64,000 bases of DNA from Pachyseris speciosa (taxonomy: Eukaryota; Cnidaria; Anthozoa; Scleractinia; Pachyseridae), in assembly GCA_016490735.1 (NCBI GenBank), contig JAEMWC010000195.1, forward strand, positions 257,501 through 321,500, given 5' to 3'. Under the pieces are notes generated by a model, which was not told where the DNA came from, did no database searches, and saw only the letters and a program-made list of their open reading frames with translations. The first letter of the stretch is position 1, and each line of letters opens with the position of its first letter. Position numbers and translations under genes: made by a program. Positions 25,251 through 36,488 of this stretch are shown one piece after another.

Positions 25251-26195
25251 GACACCGTGAGAATAAGAAAAATGGATATAACGATTGCTCTTTAGCCGCG
25301 TTTGATTATTATTTCAGCGACAATGAAATAACATTTGGCTAACCTTCTCACCATAACTGTTGATAAATTTAGCAACTGAATGAGACGTTTTTGTTTATTG
25401 CGTAACATGAAAGTAGCATGATTCATTGAAGCTAGTTGAAGAGGATAATATGAAAATGAACGCAAAACTCGGAAATGAGCTTTGGCAGTTTGTGAAAGTG
25501 TGAAGTGGAGGTCTTGCGCTTTGCCGAAGAAGGAGTACATATTAACTTGAACCATTAAGATACCTTGTCCCAAAACATTAATTAATTAATACAAAAACTG
25601 AACAAACTGTATGTTGGAAAAGCACTTTGTAAAGTACAATGAACAAGAAGAAAGTGTAAAAGATGTAATGAAACAATAGGAACTGGTTTTAGAGCAATGA
25701 CCATTAAAAATGCGTTTTGTTGTAACGTTCCAAGAATCAAATCAATGCCAAATTTTCAAATCCCCGCTCGTCCAGCTTTATAACTTCTGTTATCAACATC
25801 TGTTACCTCGTGGAGCCAATTTAGGGTCACGGGGTGACAAGAGGCTGATGTTAATAGTCGTATGGTATCCCCCCCCACCCCCCTCCCCCGTGACCAACTA
25901 ATAAATAATGACTGTCAAGAATAAGATTCACACAAAACGGTAGAATTCGTAGTAAAAAGTCCAAGGTATTGCTATTTCCCCCGGATAACATAATACGATA
26001 CGCCTAGCACCTGGCTGTTACCTCCTTAAACACGAGTCTGGATCGACAAATACAACCTGGAGAAAATTGGCTCCTCGAAAGGTGTAATATGACCTGGAAA
26101 CTACGACCTTACAGACTTTAAGGATTAGGTTGGAAATAATCTCTTGGGTAAACAGGATTAGTAAGTGATTTGACAGAACTAAATAGCTCACCATG
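25251..26195 (-). other. Probable intron or intergenic DNA
   Basis: Lies upstream, in the gene's direction, of the FN3 exon. A C-rich run occurs at 25870-25890. Nothing else is recognised. Confidence 0.35.
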
Positions 26196-26290
26196 GCCAA
26201 CTGGAAAACATGGACTGGACTCTGGACTCTGGACTGGACTCTGGACTGGACTCTGGACTGGACCCTGGACTGGACATTGGACTGGACTTT
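26196..26290. repeat. CTGGACTGGA minisatellite, arm 1
   Basis: After 'tggccaactggaaaac' come about six units of 'ctggactggact'. The same leader and units occur inverted at 27817-27900, so the two arrays form an inverted pair about 1.5 kb apart. Confidence 0.85.
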
Positions 26291-27816
26291 ATTAAACGAA
26301 GTTAATATTTAAGTAATAATATAACGATTAACCATTTCTTTTTAATTATTAACCAGCGGGGAATTTTTTCAACGCTTTCAACACGTTTTGAGAATGCATT
26401 ATTTTTCAAAAGGAACTTAAACGAAAAATCGAACAATGCTGCCCAGTAACTTTAAATCAAGTCAAGTTACTATTACGTGAATGCTGTGACGACGATATAT
26501 CTCATGCGTGCGCTGTCTAAAGAATGTTAGGAATGTAGTCCAATTCAATATATTCGATATGTTAAGTGCGATCGCTTCGCGCACTATTACTATAATTGAA
26601 CCAGACAGGACTACAAATTAAGCAAAACATTTTAAGCCAGGTGTTAGCCTGTTAAAGTATTCATCGTCATCGTCGTCACTGGAAGAATTGATTCGTTCCT
26701 CCTAAGTGAACAGTGAAGCATGCATTATCAGAAACAAGGATGGTCGCTTACTAAGGGCAACAAAAGATGAAAATCATTGCATGTTAAAACTGGACAACAA
26801 AACTAATTAACTACCTTGACACTTTTGAGCGATTCCGCCAAAGCAATAGGCGTGGCCTCCTCTTCATTTTCCAATTGGTACGCCGTCAGCCAGCTCCGAG
26901 ACGTTTCACATGATCAGAGTTTGAGTCCATTTCGCTTACAACTCCAGCGTAGTTAGTACTTGTCTTAGGACTTTCGTCCATACAAAAATATACCGAAAAA
27001 TTAATCGCGCGAACTCGTACAAGCTAAAATTTAATCAAATAGAAGAGCAATCTGATAGATGCCTTCAAGACACTAGCCGAAAACGATGCACAGAGGCATA
27101 CGCAACTGGGAGGGAGCCACAACGCCTTAAAATTCTCTTGCTTTGAGATATCTTATCAGGAATATCTTTTCGTTTCGGAAGTGTTTAACACCTCTAAATG
27201 TAACGGAATAAATAGCCTTTGTACCAATTAGACAATCGTCCTTTTTCGTTCGCTACTTTATTCTCATTCTATACAATGCACAAATTAACTGCACAAGAAT
27301 GTAGAGTAGCTTCGTCACTTTCTTTTCTTTTTCGCATATTTTTGCAGTTATCGTCTTTCACAAATTACCATCGATACTGGAGTACAAGCCAACATACACC
27401 AGAAAAAGAGTACTGTCATCAACCTTTTAAGTGTTATCGGTACAGTTACATTAGTGTGGTTTCGTGTGAAATGAACGTTTGTGTGATAAGAACTGCAACG
27501 TGATAAAAATGTTCACTATAGGGGTGGTCCTTTATCCGTGGTGACTAAACTTGAGAGTAAAATAAACAACAACAAGATTACAAATAAAGAGCAAATATAG
27601 AGTGCTAGATATGACAATATGGACGTGTTTCCTCAAGGGAGCGAGTCTTGGTATACACCTAGAGTTTATATTGTAGTGTGCAGAACAAGAGCTCCTTTCG
27701 GAGAGTGTAGTGGTTTGAAATAACTGTAGTGATAAGAAGCCACATAACTTCATAGACGGCCAGGTATTTTATAGTTTTTCCCGTTTTTGTTGTTCAGCGT
27801 ATATTAATTTTTTATA
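26291..27816. other. Probable intron, nothing recognised
   Basis: Lies between the inverted minisatellite arms and between the two FN3 exons. No coding motif seen. Confidence 0.35.
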
Positions 27817-27900
27817 TAGTCCAGTCCAAAGTCCAGTCCAGGATCCAGTCCAGAGTCCAGTCCAGAGTCCAGTCCAGAGTCCAGTCCAGTTTTCCAGTTG
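27817..27900. repeat. CTGGACTGGA minisatellite, arm 2
   Basis: Units 'agtccagtcc' in tandem, the reverse complement of 26196-26290. The array begins right after the splice-donor-like GTGAGC of the FN3 exon, so it sits at the start of the intron. Confidence 0.85.
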
Positions 27901-28054
27901 GCCGCTCACCATTGTTTGCAGTGGTAAAGAACACTTCGGAGCTAAACCTCTTGCCGGCCTTATTGAAAGCTGCCACACGGGCTACATGATTAGTGACGGG
28001 CTTGAGTCCTGTTATTTCCAGCTCAGACACATTCGGTCCAACAGTAATTGAACT

Positions 28055-28267
28055 CAAATCAAATGAAGAATGATCCTCGCAGTTGTGAACGCAATTTATG
28101 CAATTGCGAAAAGAAGCCTGAAAAAAATTCAGGACTTCAACGGGGTTCGAACCCGCGACCTGGCGATTACCGGTGCGATGCTCTAACCAACTGAGCTATG
28201 AAGCTACTGATGTTGGGAGCAGGTCAATTGTGGGTTCTTATGTTCCCGTGAAAGAAATGAGTGTGAA
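28055..28267 (-). repeat. tRNA-Thr-like SINE, first copy
   Basis: The minus strand reads ATAGCTCAGTTGGTTAGAGC (A-box), then a degenerate anticodon arm and GGGTTCGAACCCCG (B-box). An SINE body follows with a short 'CTGAATTTTTTTCAG' hairpin and 'cgcaattgcataaattgcg'. The anticodon stem does not pair cleanly, so it is a SINE head, not a functional tRNA. Confidence 0.8.
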
Positions 28268-28630
28268 TGATATATGAATTGAATCATATATGAACTGCGG
28301 AAATGAAATCAAATGAAGAATGATCCTCGCAGTTGTGAACGCAATTTATGCAATTGCGAAAAGAAGCCTGAAAAAAATTCAGGACTTCAACGGGGTTCGA
28401 ACCCGCGACCTCGCGATTACCAGTGCGATGCTCGCACCGGTATGCGATGCTCGGTATGCGATGCGATGCTCGCACCGGTAATCGCGAGGTCGCGGGTTCG
28501 AACCCCGTTGAAGTCCTGAATTTTTTTCAGGCTTCTTTTCGCAATTGCATAAATTGCGTTCACAACTGCGAGGATCATTCTTCATTTGATTTCATTTCCG
28601 CAGTTCATATATGATTCAATTCATATATCA
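28268..28630. repeat. Head-to-head SINE palindrome
   Basis: Left arm 28268-28421 (minus-oriented SINE) and right arm 28477-28630 (plus-oriented SINE) are near-perfect reverse complements over about 154 bp. The 55-bp centre contains 'gcgatgctcg' repeats. The two SINE heads face each other. The whole insertion ends at the 14-bp target duplication. Confidence 0.9.
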
Positions 28631-29099
28631 TGCACAGTAATTGAACTGCAAACTAGAAACATTCCTTTGAATGTCTCCTGTAACACCTCCACTTCATAGC
28701 CTAGTGTAGGGGCTTCTGGATTCTTGGGCGGCTTCCACGGTATTACAACTGTAGTGTTGCCGAGTTGGTTTACTGTGACTTTCTCATGGCAACCAGGGAC
28801 TGTTTTATGAAAAAAGGAAGACCATTTCCGTTTAGGCTGAGCTTAAATGATAGTGACGGCGGATAAGAAGCACATCTTAAAGAAATCAAACCTCAACAGA
28901 GGTAGCTTTAGCCTCTCCGGCAAAAGATTTGTTCAGTTACCGGAAGGCTGAAGACAAGGGACTTAGTATGAATCGTTTAGCGAGAAATGGGCAACCGCTC
29001 AGTAACGGTCTTAAACTCCTAAACCTGGATTTTTAAGTGTTTTGAGGCTACGAAAATTGTTTCAGTTTTGACTGCGTCAGCTCTGGCAGAGTGAGATTT

Positions 29100-29362
29100 T
29101 GGAGAATGTCCCCTCCACTTCAGTGATCTCCAAAATTCACAAGATGTTTTTAAAGTATTTATTCACACAGTCACCATACGATCACATCAAGTACAGCTCT
29201 CTCACTGTCCGTAATTCTACTCGACTCTATTCTTGTATTAAATTTTGGTCACGCAGGAATTTCCGGTAATTGTTGATTCTTATCTATTGGGTCAGCTTAC
29301 ATTTACGTCAAAATAGCCACGTCCTATTAGTCACGCAACATTATAAGATCACGTTTCCGACA
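29100..29362 (-). repeat. BEL/Pao 3' LTR
   Basis: 263 bp. On the minus strand it starts TGTCGGAAACGTG and ends TTCTCCA, against TTCTTCA in the other LTR. It is nearly identical to 36489-36762 except for an 11-bp segment ('cactgcgatca') present only in the right copy and a few substitutions. Confidence 0.9.
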
Positions 29363-29652
29363 CACACTCCCTTGATGGTTCGCTATCGAAGCATATGTCA
29401 TAATTATGTTTCAATCACACGATTTGAATTTTTAACTAATTGAATCACATGAGCGGTAACAAACGATAATCAGTCCTCGAGCAACGTCACTTACTATTAA
29501 CGATTTCAAAGTTCACAGTTCAGACTGTGTACTGGTTCTCTCAAAACAAAATAATGATATGTTCTACTGCTAATGGATCAGTTTTCATGAACTGATTTAC
29601 TTTTCGTATTTCTCATTCCTTGGGTTCACATTAGACCACTAAGTCTGTCTTA

Positions 29653-30270
29653 GGCCCGGTTCAGACGTCGAACTTTTCATGTACCGAACCTAATACCTAT
29701 TTAGGTCGACCCAAACAATTAAGTTCGACTGTTGATTCAGACGGTCGAACTTTACATGTGCCGAACCTAATTCGAGGCGAAAAGAAATATCATCCTTACT
29801 GCTTAAAATAGGGAAATAAACTGAAAAAGTATAATTCACCAAGCCTGGAAATTCTTGTTTTGATTTTAGTATGATTAGTGCTCTGTTATGGCAAGGAGAC
29901 AGCTGAGGAGATCGTGATCGTGATATTTGGCACAACGTGAATGCTGGTAACCTGACCGTAACCGTCGTTACGCTTCTGTGACTTCTGTCAGCACAGGCGC
30001 CAAAACCCACTAAATAGCCAATCAGAAGCGCGGTTATATTGAAAAATACGTTAACATAATTTATGCATTAGGTTCGGCACATGTGAAGTTCGACGTATGA
30101 ATCGAAGTCGATCTTTTGCCGTTCTATCCGACTAGCCCAGTCGGATAGAACGGTACAGTCGACCCAAATACAAAACTGCCGATCCTAATTGATTCATACG
30201 TCGAACTTTTCATGTACTTAATAGCAACATTAGGTTCGGTACATGAAAAGTTCGACGTCTGAACCGGGCC
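29653..30270. mobile_element. 618-bp MITE with 40+ bp TIRs and TTA duplication
   Basis: It begins GGCCCGGTTCAGACGTCGAA and ends with the reverse complement. The TIRs match over more than 40 bp, and TTA flanks both ends (29650-29652 and 30271-30273). A 3-bp TTA duplication suggests a PIF/Harbinger-type non-autonomous element. Internal motifs related to the TIR ('gttcggcacatg', 'gttcgacg') recur, and a central hairpin lies near 30121-30152 ('gttctatccgact' mirrored). It carries no transposase. It sits inside the BEL/Pao 3' non-coding region. Confidence 0.85.
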
Positions 30271-30273
30271 TTA

Positions 30274-31203
30274 GTACTCTCTTAAGTCAACTTAGTGAAA
30301 ATGACGCGTATGAACAGCTAAGTCACAAATGCATGATTTCTGTCTTAGTGTCGGCAAACTCAAACGATCTAAGCAATTCTTACGTCTGTTGCAAACATGA
30401 CTTAAGGCTTGCTTAGGAAACCCGATAGCAAAAAAATTTTGAAAGCGGAGAGTTTTATTAGATCCTGCGCTAGGCACGAAAACCCAAGATCACAACACCG
30501 CCACTTCTCACAAACAAGAATCAGTCGAGCATGTATCGCCGAAGGGACGAATCGTTTGAAGGCAAGGCACACAATTACGCTACGGATTTTTCTCCTTATG
30601 CGACGCAAGTTGAGTGGCTTGTTAATTTTTTTGGTTGGTGTACGAAAATGTCATTTTCTTTTCTTATGATCTTCCTCGCCGTTTTCACAACAGATCTGAA
30701 GCACGACTGCCTCGTGTTTTTAATTCGGGCTCACCACCACAGTTTAATCGGTCTCATTCACCATTTATGGCACCATTTGTATCCGCAGATGATAGCTTCA
30801 GTAGCTTCCATTCCAGCGCCCAGATCAGGTCAAGAAGAGGACCAAAAATCTGGAGTACGATTACTGCCAAGTCAGAACCAAATGGCATCCACTGGAGAAG
30901 AGGGTGCCAAAAAGCTTCAGAGCAACTGTTCTTTATACGAAGAACTAGATGAAATGCTCGGAACGCGAGATGCTATTAACCCTGATCGTGACTCCCTTAA
31001 AAAATTTACAACAAGTTACTGACCGTATCTGTGATTTTTATCGCTAGTGATGGCAGTTTTGCATGAAAAGAATTTGTCCCTTACATATGTCTGAACGCTT
31101 AAGCAGACGTAGGCTGACTTAGCTTGACTAAAGCTAAGAAAGACTTAGTGTATAGTATGAACCCCCTAAATGTTCAACATCCGCAACTTGTTTGATTTAC
31201 TGT
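30274..31203. other. Non-coding part of the retroelement or nested unknown insertion
   Basis: Plus-strand frames at 30531-31022 and 30635-30952 are open but show no motif. 'cttaagtcaacttag' near 30285 and 'gctgacttagcttgactaaagc' near 31110 look like related inverted ends, so another nested element is possible. Confidence 0.35.
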
Positions 31204-32340
31204 TCATAGTTCACATTGTTCAGCATCCGCATCTTGTTTCATTCGTACCCTTGCTACTGATGCTGCATCTCTTCTAGGGCGGAAATCCTGAGCCTGTGGG
31301 TTTAAGCGTGGGGCTGCCACTGGAGTACTGAGGTCACACTCGAGTTCCAGTGGGTACAAGTGTTGTACTGGTCGTTCCAGCATGCTTTTAGCGGTTTTGA
31401 GTTGAACTGCGCGTATGACACCGTCACTTCCAGGGTACACTTCGTTCACTATGTCCAGCGGCCATGTTCCACAATTCTTGTTGTCGGTTTTCACTATGAC
31501 GACGTCTCCTTTCTTAGGTTGGAACTTGGTCACTGCGTGCGTCAGGTTGCGTCTTTCTCTTAGTGCTGTAAGGTATTCTCTTTGCCAGCGACTCCACACT
31601 TTGTCCTTACAGGTTCGCAGATACTTAGCACGTCTCCGGATGTCTCGATCAGTTATGCTCCAGGTCTCCTCTTCCGTTAACTGGTTTGTTCGCTGGTACA
31701 AGAAAGTTGCGGGCGTTAAGATTGGTAATTCGACGTCATCTTCCACATAGCTCAATGGGCGGCGATTAATCTGCGTTTCAACGTCGAGTAGCACTTCACT
31801 GAGCTCAGACCAGGCTAGAGTAGCTCCACCAATAGCTTTGAACATGGAAGATTTCATCACTCCGATTAATCTCTCAAACAGACCCCCCCCCCCTCCCCCC
31901 ACCAGGGGGCGCGGCTCAAGTTGAATTTCCATGTAATCTCGTGTTGTTCTAGAAGACCCTGGAGACGCTCATTCTTTCGTAACTCCCGCAGCCATTTCTC
32001 AGCTTTGATGAAGGTACCACCATTATCTGAGTAGATGACCCGTGGTCGTCCGCGACGAGCGATGAAACGCTTGAGACATGTGATAAAGTTGTCTGTCTCC
32101 ATGCTGGACATTAACTCTAGGTGTATAGCTCTTGAAAGACTGCAAGTGAAGATAGCCAAATAGGCGTTTGCCTGATTTTCCTTTCCCTGTTTGTACTTCC
32201 CTGGTCCAGCGAAATCTGTTCGGATGACTTCAAACGCCACGCCAACTGTGGTCCGATCTTCCGGCAACTGACCAGGTATTGGGTTTCTTGCTGGAGTTGC
32301 ATTGAATCTCTTGCAACCATGGCACTTGCTTCGGGCCTAT
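31204..32340 (-). pseudogene. BEL/Pao integrase, frameshifted
   Basis: Minus-strand frames 31866-32267 and 31204-31932. The first has the catalytic-core segments 'VIRTDFAGP' (first Asp) and 'RVIYSDNGGTF' (second Asp, D-N-G). The second begins just after 'GLFERLIGVMKSS' and includes 'RRPLSYVEDD' and the C-terminal 'KKGDVVIVKTDN' with 'WPLDIVNEVYPGSDG', typical of the DUF5641-type tail of Pao integrases. The two frames part at a C-run (31883-31900). Upstream, 'RCKRFNATPARNP'-like residues hint at the zinc-binding N-terminus. Confidence 0.85.
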
Positions 32341-32536
32341 TTGACCAAACTACGAAGCTTCGGTACCTAGTATCTCTCTCTTACTGCTGCCATTGTCAGA
32401 GCGACTCTCCCATGCAGCGTCTCGCAGTGAACTTGTTGGATCAGTTTTCCTGTAAACCTTTCACTGTTGGATAGGTATATTGGAGTTTGCCCTTGTATCC
32501 GGCCGTGGCACGTCATCACTCCCTCTGCACTGGGTT

Positions 32537-33429
32537 TCAGGTTGAGTTGTCCGCTAATCCCGTGGTTTCTCTGTCTCGCCGCTGGACTCGCTTAATCCAC
32601 CAAACACGTACTTCTTCTGTTTCTTCTGTGAGTAGGGGCCCAAGTTTCTTCTCTTTATGCTTGCAGTTATGAATGAATCTCTTGATCCATGCGCCGACTC
32701 TTAAGGCTCGGCGCAAGCTGGTGCGTTCAAGGAGTTCGTCGAACTCGTCTGGTTCTGGCTTGGTTTGCGCTAGTTTGAGCACTTCCTTAATGACTTTGGC
32801 TTCAACTTCTGATGCTGGTGACGATCGAGTGACTGGTTGATTGGCCACTTGGACTTGGACACGTCGGTCCCTGTTGCCAAAGTACTGATTGAACTGGAGC
32901 ACCTCTGCTCGCTAGGTCTGCAGGTTTTTCATCCGTAGGAACGTACCTCCACTCGATCTCCTTGTGTAGTTGTATCTTGGCAACTCGATTCGCGACAAAC
33001 TGTTTATACTGGCCATTTCCCTTGATCCAGTGAAGTGCGAGGGTCCTGTCTAGCCATCCAAACACCTTTGGGGAGGGCACGTTATCTAGGGCGTTGCGTA
33101 CGTACGTTTATTTTTGCGTACGTTTATCAATAGATTTGTAGCCATGTGCGCTGCAATCAATTCTAGGCATGGAGAATAGTCAGTCCCTGTTTGGCAAGTC
33201 GACTCTTGGCGACCACTAATCGTTGCGTGTTGCCTGATGGTTGGCGTACAACTGCATAGACTGCTGCTCCTACTCCTCGTTCTGATGCGTCCCCGAAAGA
33301 GTGTAGTTCCACTTCTTGTACCGCTTCTTGATAACGTGCTATTGATCGTGGTGCTTGCTGTTCACGCGGTAATTGCTCCCCCATTTTTTCCAGCGCTGCA
33401 GGAGCTCTCCGTTGATGTTCGCATCCCAC
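32537..33429 (-). pseudogene. BEL/Pao RNase H and connection region
   Basis: Minus-strand frames 33163-33429 ('EVELHSFGDASERGVGAAVY', the RNase H strand with its Asp), 32802-33080 ('LDRTLALHWIKG' and 'EWRYVPTDEKPADLASRG', the latter a Pao hallmark) and 32537-32902. Frame changes separate all three, and a short duplicated 'cgtacgttta' disrupts 33100-33125. Not translatable. Confidence 0.8.
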
Positions 33430-34625
33430 TGTGCTTTGGTTTCACGCAACTCACGATAAATTTGCTTTGCGGTGAGTGTCAATGGTGCAATCAGGCCTAA
33501 GGGATCATAAATCTTAGCCATCTTTCCCAGGATTCCTCGCTTGGTTGGCTGGGTTTTTTCTTTGGGTATCACTACCGCTAAGGTGTCTTGCTGTTTGTCC
33601 CACTTGATTCCCAACATCTTCGATTCACTTGGTTTAACATTTAGTTGTTGTTTAGCAAATGACTGCTCTTCAGGGGCGACGATCAGGTTTGTATCTTCCT
33701 CTAGCTGTTTGACGTTGGAATGCCACTGGTGGAGTTGGAACATTGCGTCGCTGAATATCTGAACGGCTTTCTCTTTACGCTGCTGGGCCTGGCTTGTATT
33801 TCGTCTACCCGTTAGTAGATCATCGACATACAAGCTGCGTCGAAGCTCTGCCACTATCTCTGGTTCTCTTTCTTCCCAAGCATCTAAATGGGCTTCGATT
33901 ACGCCACCGAGCAGAAAGGGCGATGGGGCTAGACCGAACAGCGCACGAGTGAAACGTAGTATCTCTAACTTCCCGTGTTCACTTTTCCTCCAGTGACATC
34001 TTAATGCATCACGTTAACACTCCCGGATGCGTATTTGCAAGAAGGCTTTCTGGATGTCTGCGGTTACAACTATGGGGTATGCTCTCTGTCTCACTAGTAT
34101 GTCCCAAAGCTTGTTTTGCAATGGAGGGCGAGGATAAAGGCACTCGTTAAGCGACGATGACTCTGGTGTTGCTCTTGCAGAAGCATCATAAACTATGCGC
34201 ATCTTGGTTGTTTCAGCCGTTTCTCTGATCACTGCTTTGTGTGGGATGTAGAATTCTTTCTCCACGATTTCTTCTGGTGCGACTTCAACTACGTTGTTCT
34301 GGAGTTGCTCTCGTATAATGGCATCGTACTCATCGGTGAGGTTAATGCGCTGCAGTTTTCTGGTCAGACTTGACAGGCGTCGTATACTTCCTTGTTTGTT
34401 TGTTGGTAATTCTGGATGATTGCCTCGCCATGGTAGTCCGGTTTCATGCCATCCTTCCGGTGAGCGTTGCAGTTGTTCCCTGAATTCTGTGTGCACCATG
34501 CTCTGGTCATGTTCTGGTGTGTCTGCAAGCCCCACTATGTCAAGACTGCACAGGTCCTCGTAGTCACTCTGTGATGTTTGCGTCAGTAGCATCGTGTTGT
34601 GGTCAAATTCTGATCCTGGACTCAT
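33430..34625 (-). pseudogene. BEL/Pao reverse transcriptase with in-frame stop
   Basis: One minus-strand frame runs through 34014-34625 and on to 33339, broken only by a TAA at 34014-34016. N-terminal landmarks are 'TGLPWRGNHPELP' and 'EFYIPHKAVIRE' with 'KMRIVYDASAR'. The palm Asp occurs in 'VTADIQKAFLQIRIRE' and the catalytic box in 'SLYVDDLLTG' (near 33830). A further TAG separates it from the protease region at 34632-34634. The stops look like point mutations. Confidence 0.85.
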
Positions 34626-34631
34626 GATAAA

Positions 34632-35441
34632 CTATCCCAGTTTAGTTTTCTCCGCCACCGGCTCCCCATCCTGTCCAATTTGAGGCTTTGTCTCAGTTTT
34701 AACGCGCGCATATTCCCCGCTTCCTAATACGAAGTGTATGGGAAGTTGGTCTTTCGTGTCACGGTCTGTGGTTTTGACTCCTTGCAAATGCGGGTACTTG
34801 TTTATCAATTGTCCGTACTTTGGGTTGTCAATCGATAATAGCTCTGCTTTGTTCACCTTCGTCAGTTTTACAGACATCTTATAATTTCCGTCTAAGGATT
34901 CCACGACGGTGTCGTACACTTCTAGTTTGGTTACTTTCGAGCTGATTAGCATATCCACACGTTTCGTTTTCGTTTCACTTGCCTTTTTCTTTAGAAGATC
35001 CAACAGCTTCGCAGATGTATATGAACTCCCCGCGCCGGTATCTATCAACGCGCGACAGGTAATACCATCGACCTTTACTGTTAAGACTGGCATGATTCCT
35101 TCATTGTTCTCACTGGCTGTCATCAACGTCTGCTTCCCGCTGTCTGTTTGTTCACATATCGAAGAGTGATGACGTTTGTGACAGTGTACACATGTTTTCT
35201 TGCTGAAACACTCTGTGGCGCGGTGATTCGGCGTTGCACAATTGAAACATAGCTTCTTTTTTGCGAGAAACTGCTTTCGTTCGTCCACGGTTGAGATCTT
35301 CAGGCATTCAGACGATCGGTGCGTCACCTCACTAACAATAAACACATTTGTTTGGCTTACCATCGCCACCACGTGCTTGGAATAGCTTATTTGGGCGGTC
35401 ACGTTTCGAATTAAGTTGCTCTGATGTTTCTCGTACTTCAA
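34632..35441 (-). pseudogene. BEL/Pao zinc knuckles and aspartic protease
   Basis: Minus strand, with CCHC-like knuckles 'CFNCATPNHRATEC' and 'CVHCHKRHHSSIC' followed by 'CRALIDTGAGSSYTS', the retropepsin active site D-T-G-A. It shares its frame with the reverse transcriptase but is separated by a TAG. The start shown is only the end of the overlap with gag, where a +1 frame change (near 35335-35345) occurs. Confidence 0.85.
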
Positions 35442-36347
35442 CCGGGTTTCTTTTTGTCCAAAGTCTTACTGCCTCTGACAACTGAGCGAAATTCCACTTC
35501 TCCCATTCCGGAGCCATTCGTACTAGGTCTCCCCGAATTGCTGGCAGTTTATCCAGTGTCATTAGTACGTTTCTATTAACTTCTTTGAGTTTATTCATAG
35601 TTTCCAAAGATTGGACACAGTACGTCAATGTCTCGCTAAACTCGCTTATCCTCCTAGGGTTGGCGCTTGTGATGACGGGGAGAGCCATTATTTCCTTGAC
35701 GTACGTCTTTGTTATTTCGGATTCCTTCCCATAATTGCCTTGTAATATCGACTTGGCTCTGTTGTAACCCTCACCTGTAAACGGCAAGGCTTCCACAGTG
35801 GTTTTAACCTTTGGACCCAGTAGCCCACACAAATAGGTAAATTTATTGATAGGTGCTATTTCGGCCTTGTCGATCGTCTCCGTGAACTGACCCCAGAACC
35901 TCCTGAACCTCGGCCAATCCAAGTAAGAGCCTTCAAACCTTTTAATCTCGATCTTTGGTAGCTTCGCTTGAGTTTGTTTAGGTGACCCGCCTCCCTCGTG
36001 GCTCTCTTGCGTAATGAGGTTGGTCTGAATTTCATCTTTTGTTCATGCAGTTTCATCTCGAATTTAAGTTGACCTTCACGCGCGGTCGTCTCTTCTTGGC
36101 GTCTTCTGTCTTCGAGCCATTTGCGAAGCTTCCCAACCTCTTCGTCAGCTTTCATTAACTGAAGGTCAATCGCGGCATTCCACGTACTTATGTCACCAAG
36201 ATCTTCCTCTGCTTCTATCTTTAAGGCTTCCAACGCGCGCTTTAATTCGTCCGCTTCAGATATTGTAGATCTTAATGCTTCCGTATGTCTCTCAATAGCT
36301 TCTACAAATCCTGAATCTAGTACTTGTTTCGTCGGTTCTCTTGGCAT
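35332..36347 (-). pseudogene. BEL/Pao gag, frameshifted
   Basis: Two minus-strand frames, 35856-36347 (charged, coiled-coil-like N-terminus) and 35332-35922 ('WPRFRRFWGQFTETID', 'NKFTYLCGLLGPKV' and 'ILQGNYGKESEITKTYV', as in DUF1759 gag proteins). A frame break near 36025-36035 separates them. The reading starts with an ATG at 36347 shortly inside the 5' LTR, as expected for gag. Confidence 0.8.
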
Positions 36348-36488
36348 GGATTTCTAGTTGCGTAAGTTTCGTTTGCAGTTTTCCCTTTGCGTTCTCCATC
36401 TCTGTCGGAGGCGTAGGTTTAAATAGAATTCAGGTCTAAATTATACTCACAACCATGTAGATAGCGGTCCCGTCGGAGGTGCCACGTT

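Larger units (their letters stand above)
27906..28799 (-). pseudogene. FN3 exon split by a SINE cluster
   Basis: The minus strand from 28799 encodes the first half of an FN3 domain ('TTVVIPWKPPKNPEAPTLGY', 'EVEVLQ'). From 28054 the second half follows ('NVSELEITGLKPVTNH', 'ARVAAFNKAGKRFSSE') and ends at a GGTGAGC donor (about 27905). The halves lie in compatible frames and meet exactly at a 14-bp duplication ACAGTAATTGAACT (28041-28054 and 28634-28647). About 580 bp of SINE sequence lies between. The domain is thus an exon interrupted by insertion. The gene is probably an adhesion or receptor protein with repeated FN3 domains. The precise family is unknown. Confidence 0.75.

Noticed and set aside
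28133..28204. tRNA-Thr-like gene
   Set aside because: A- and B-boxes are good but the anticodon stem does not pair, and the sequence continues into a repeated SINE body inside a target duplication.
30531..31022. 163-codon plus-strand ORF
   Set aside because: Overlaps another open frame, has no motif and lies in retroelement non-coding DNA.
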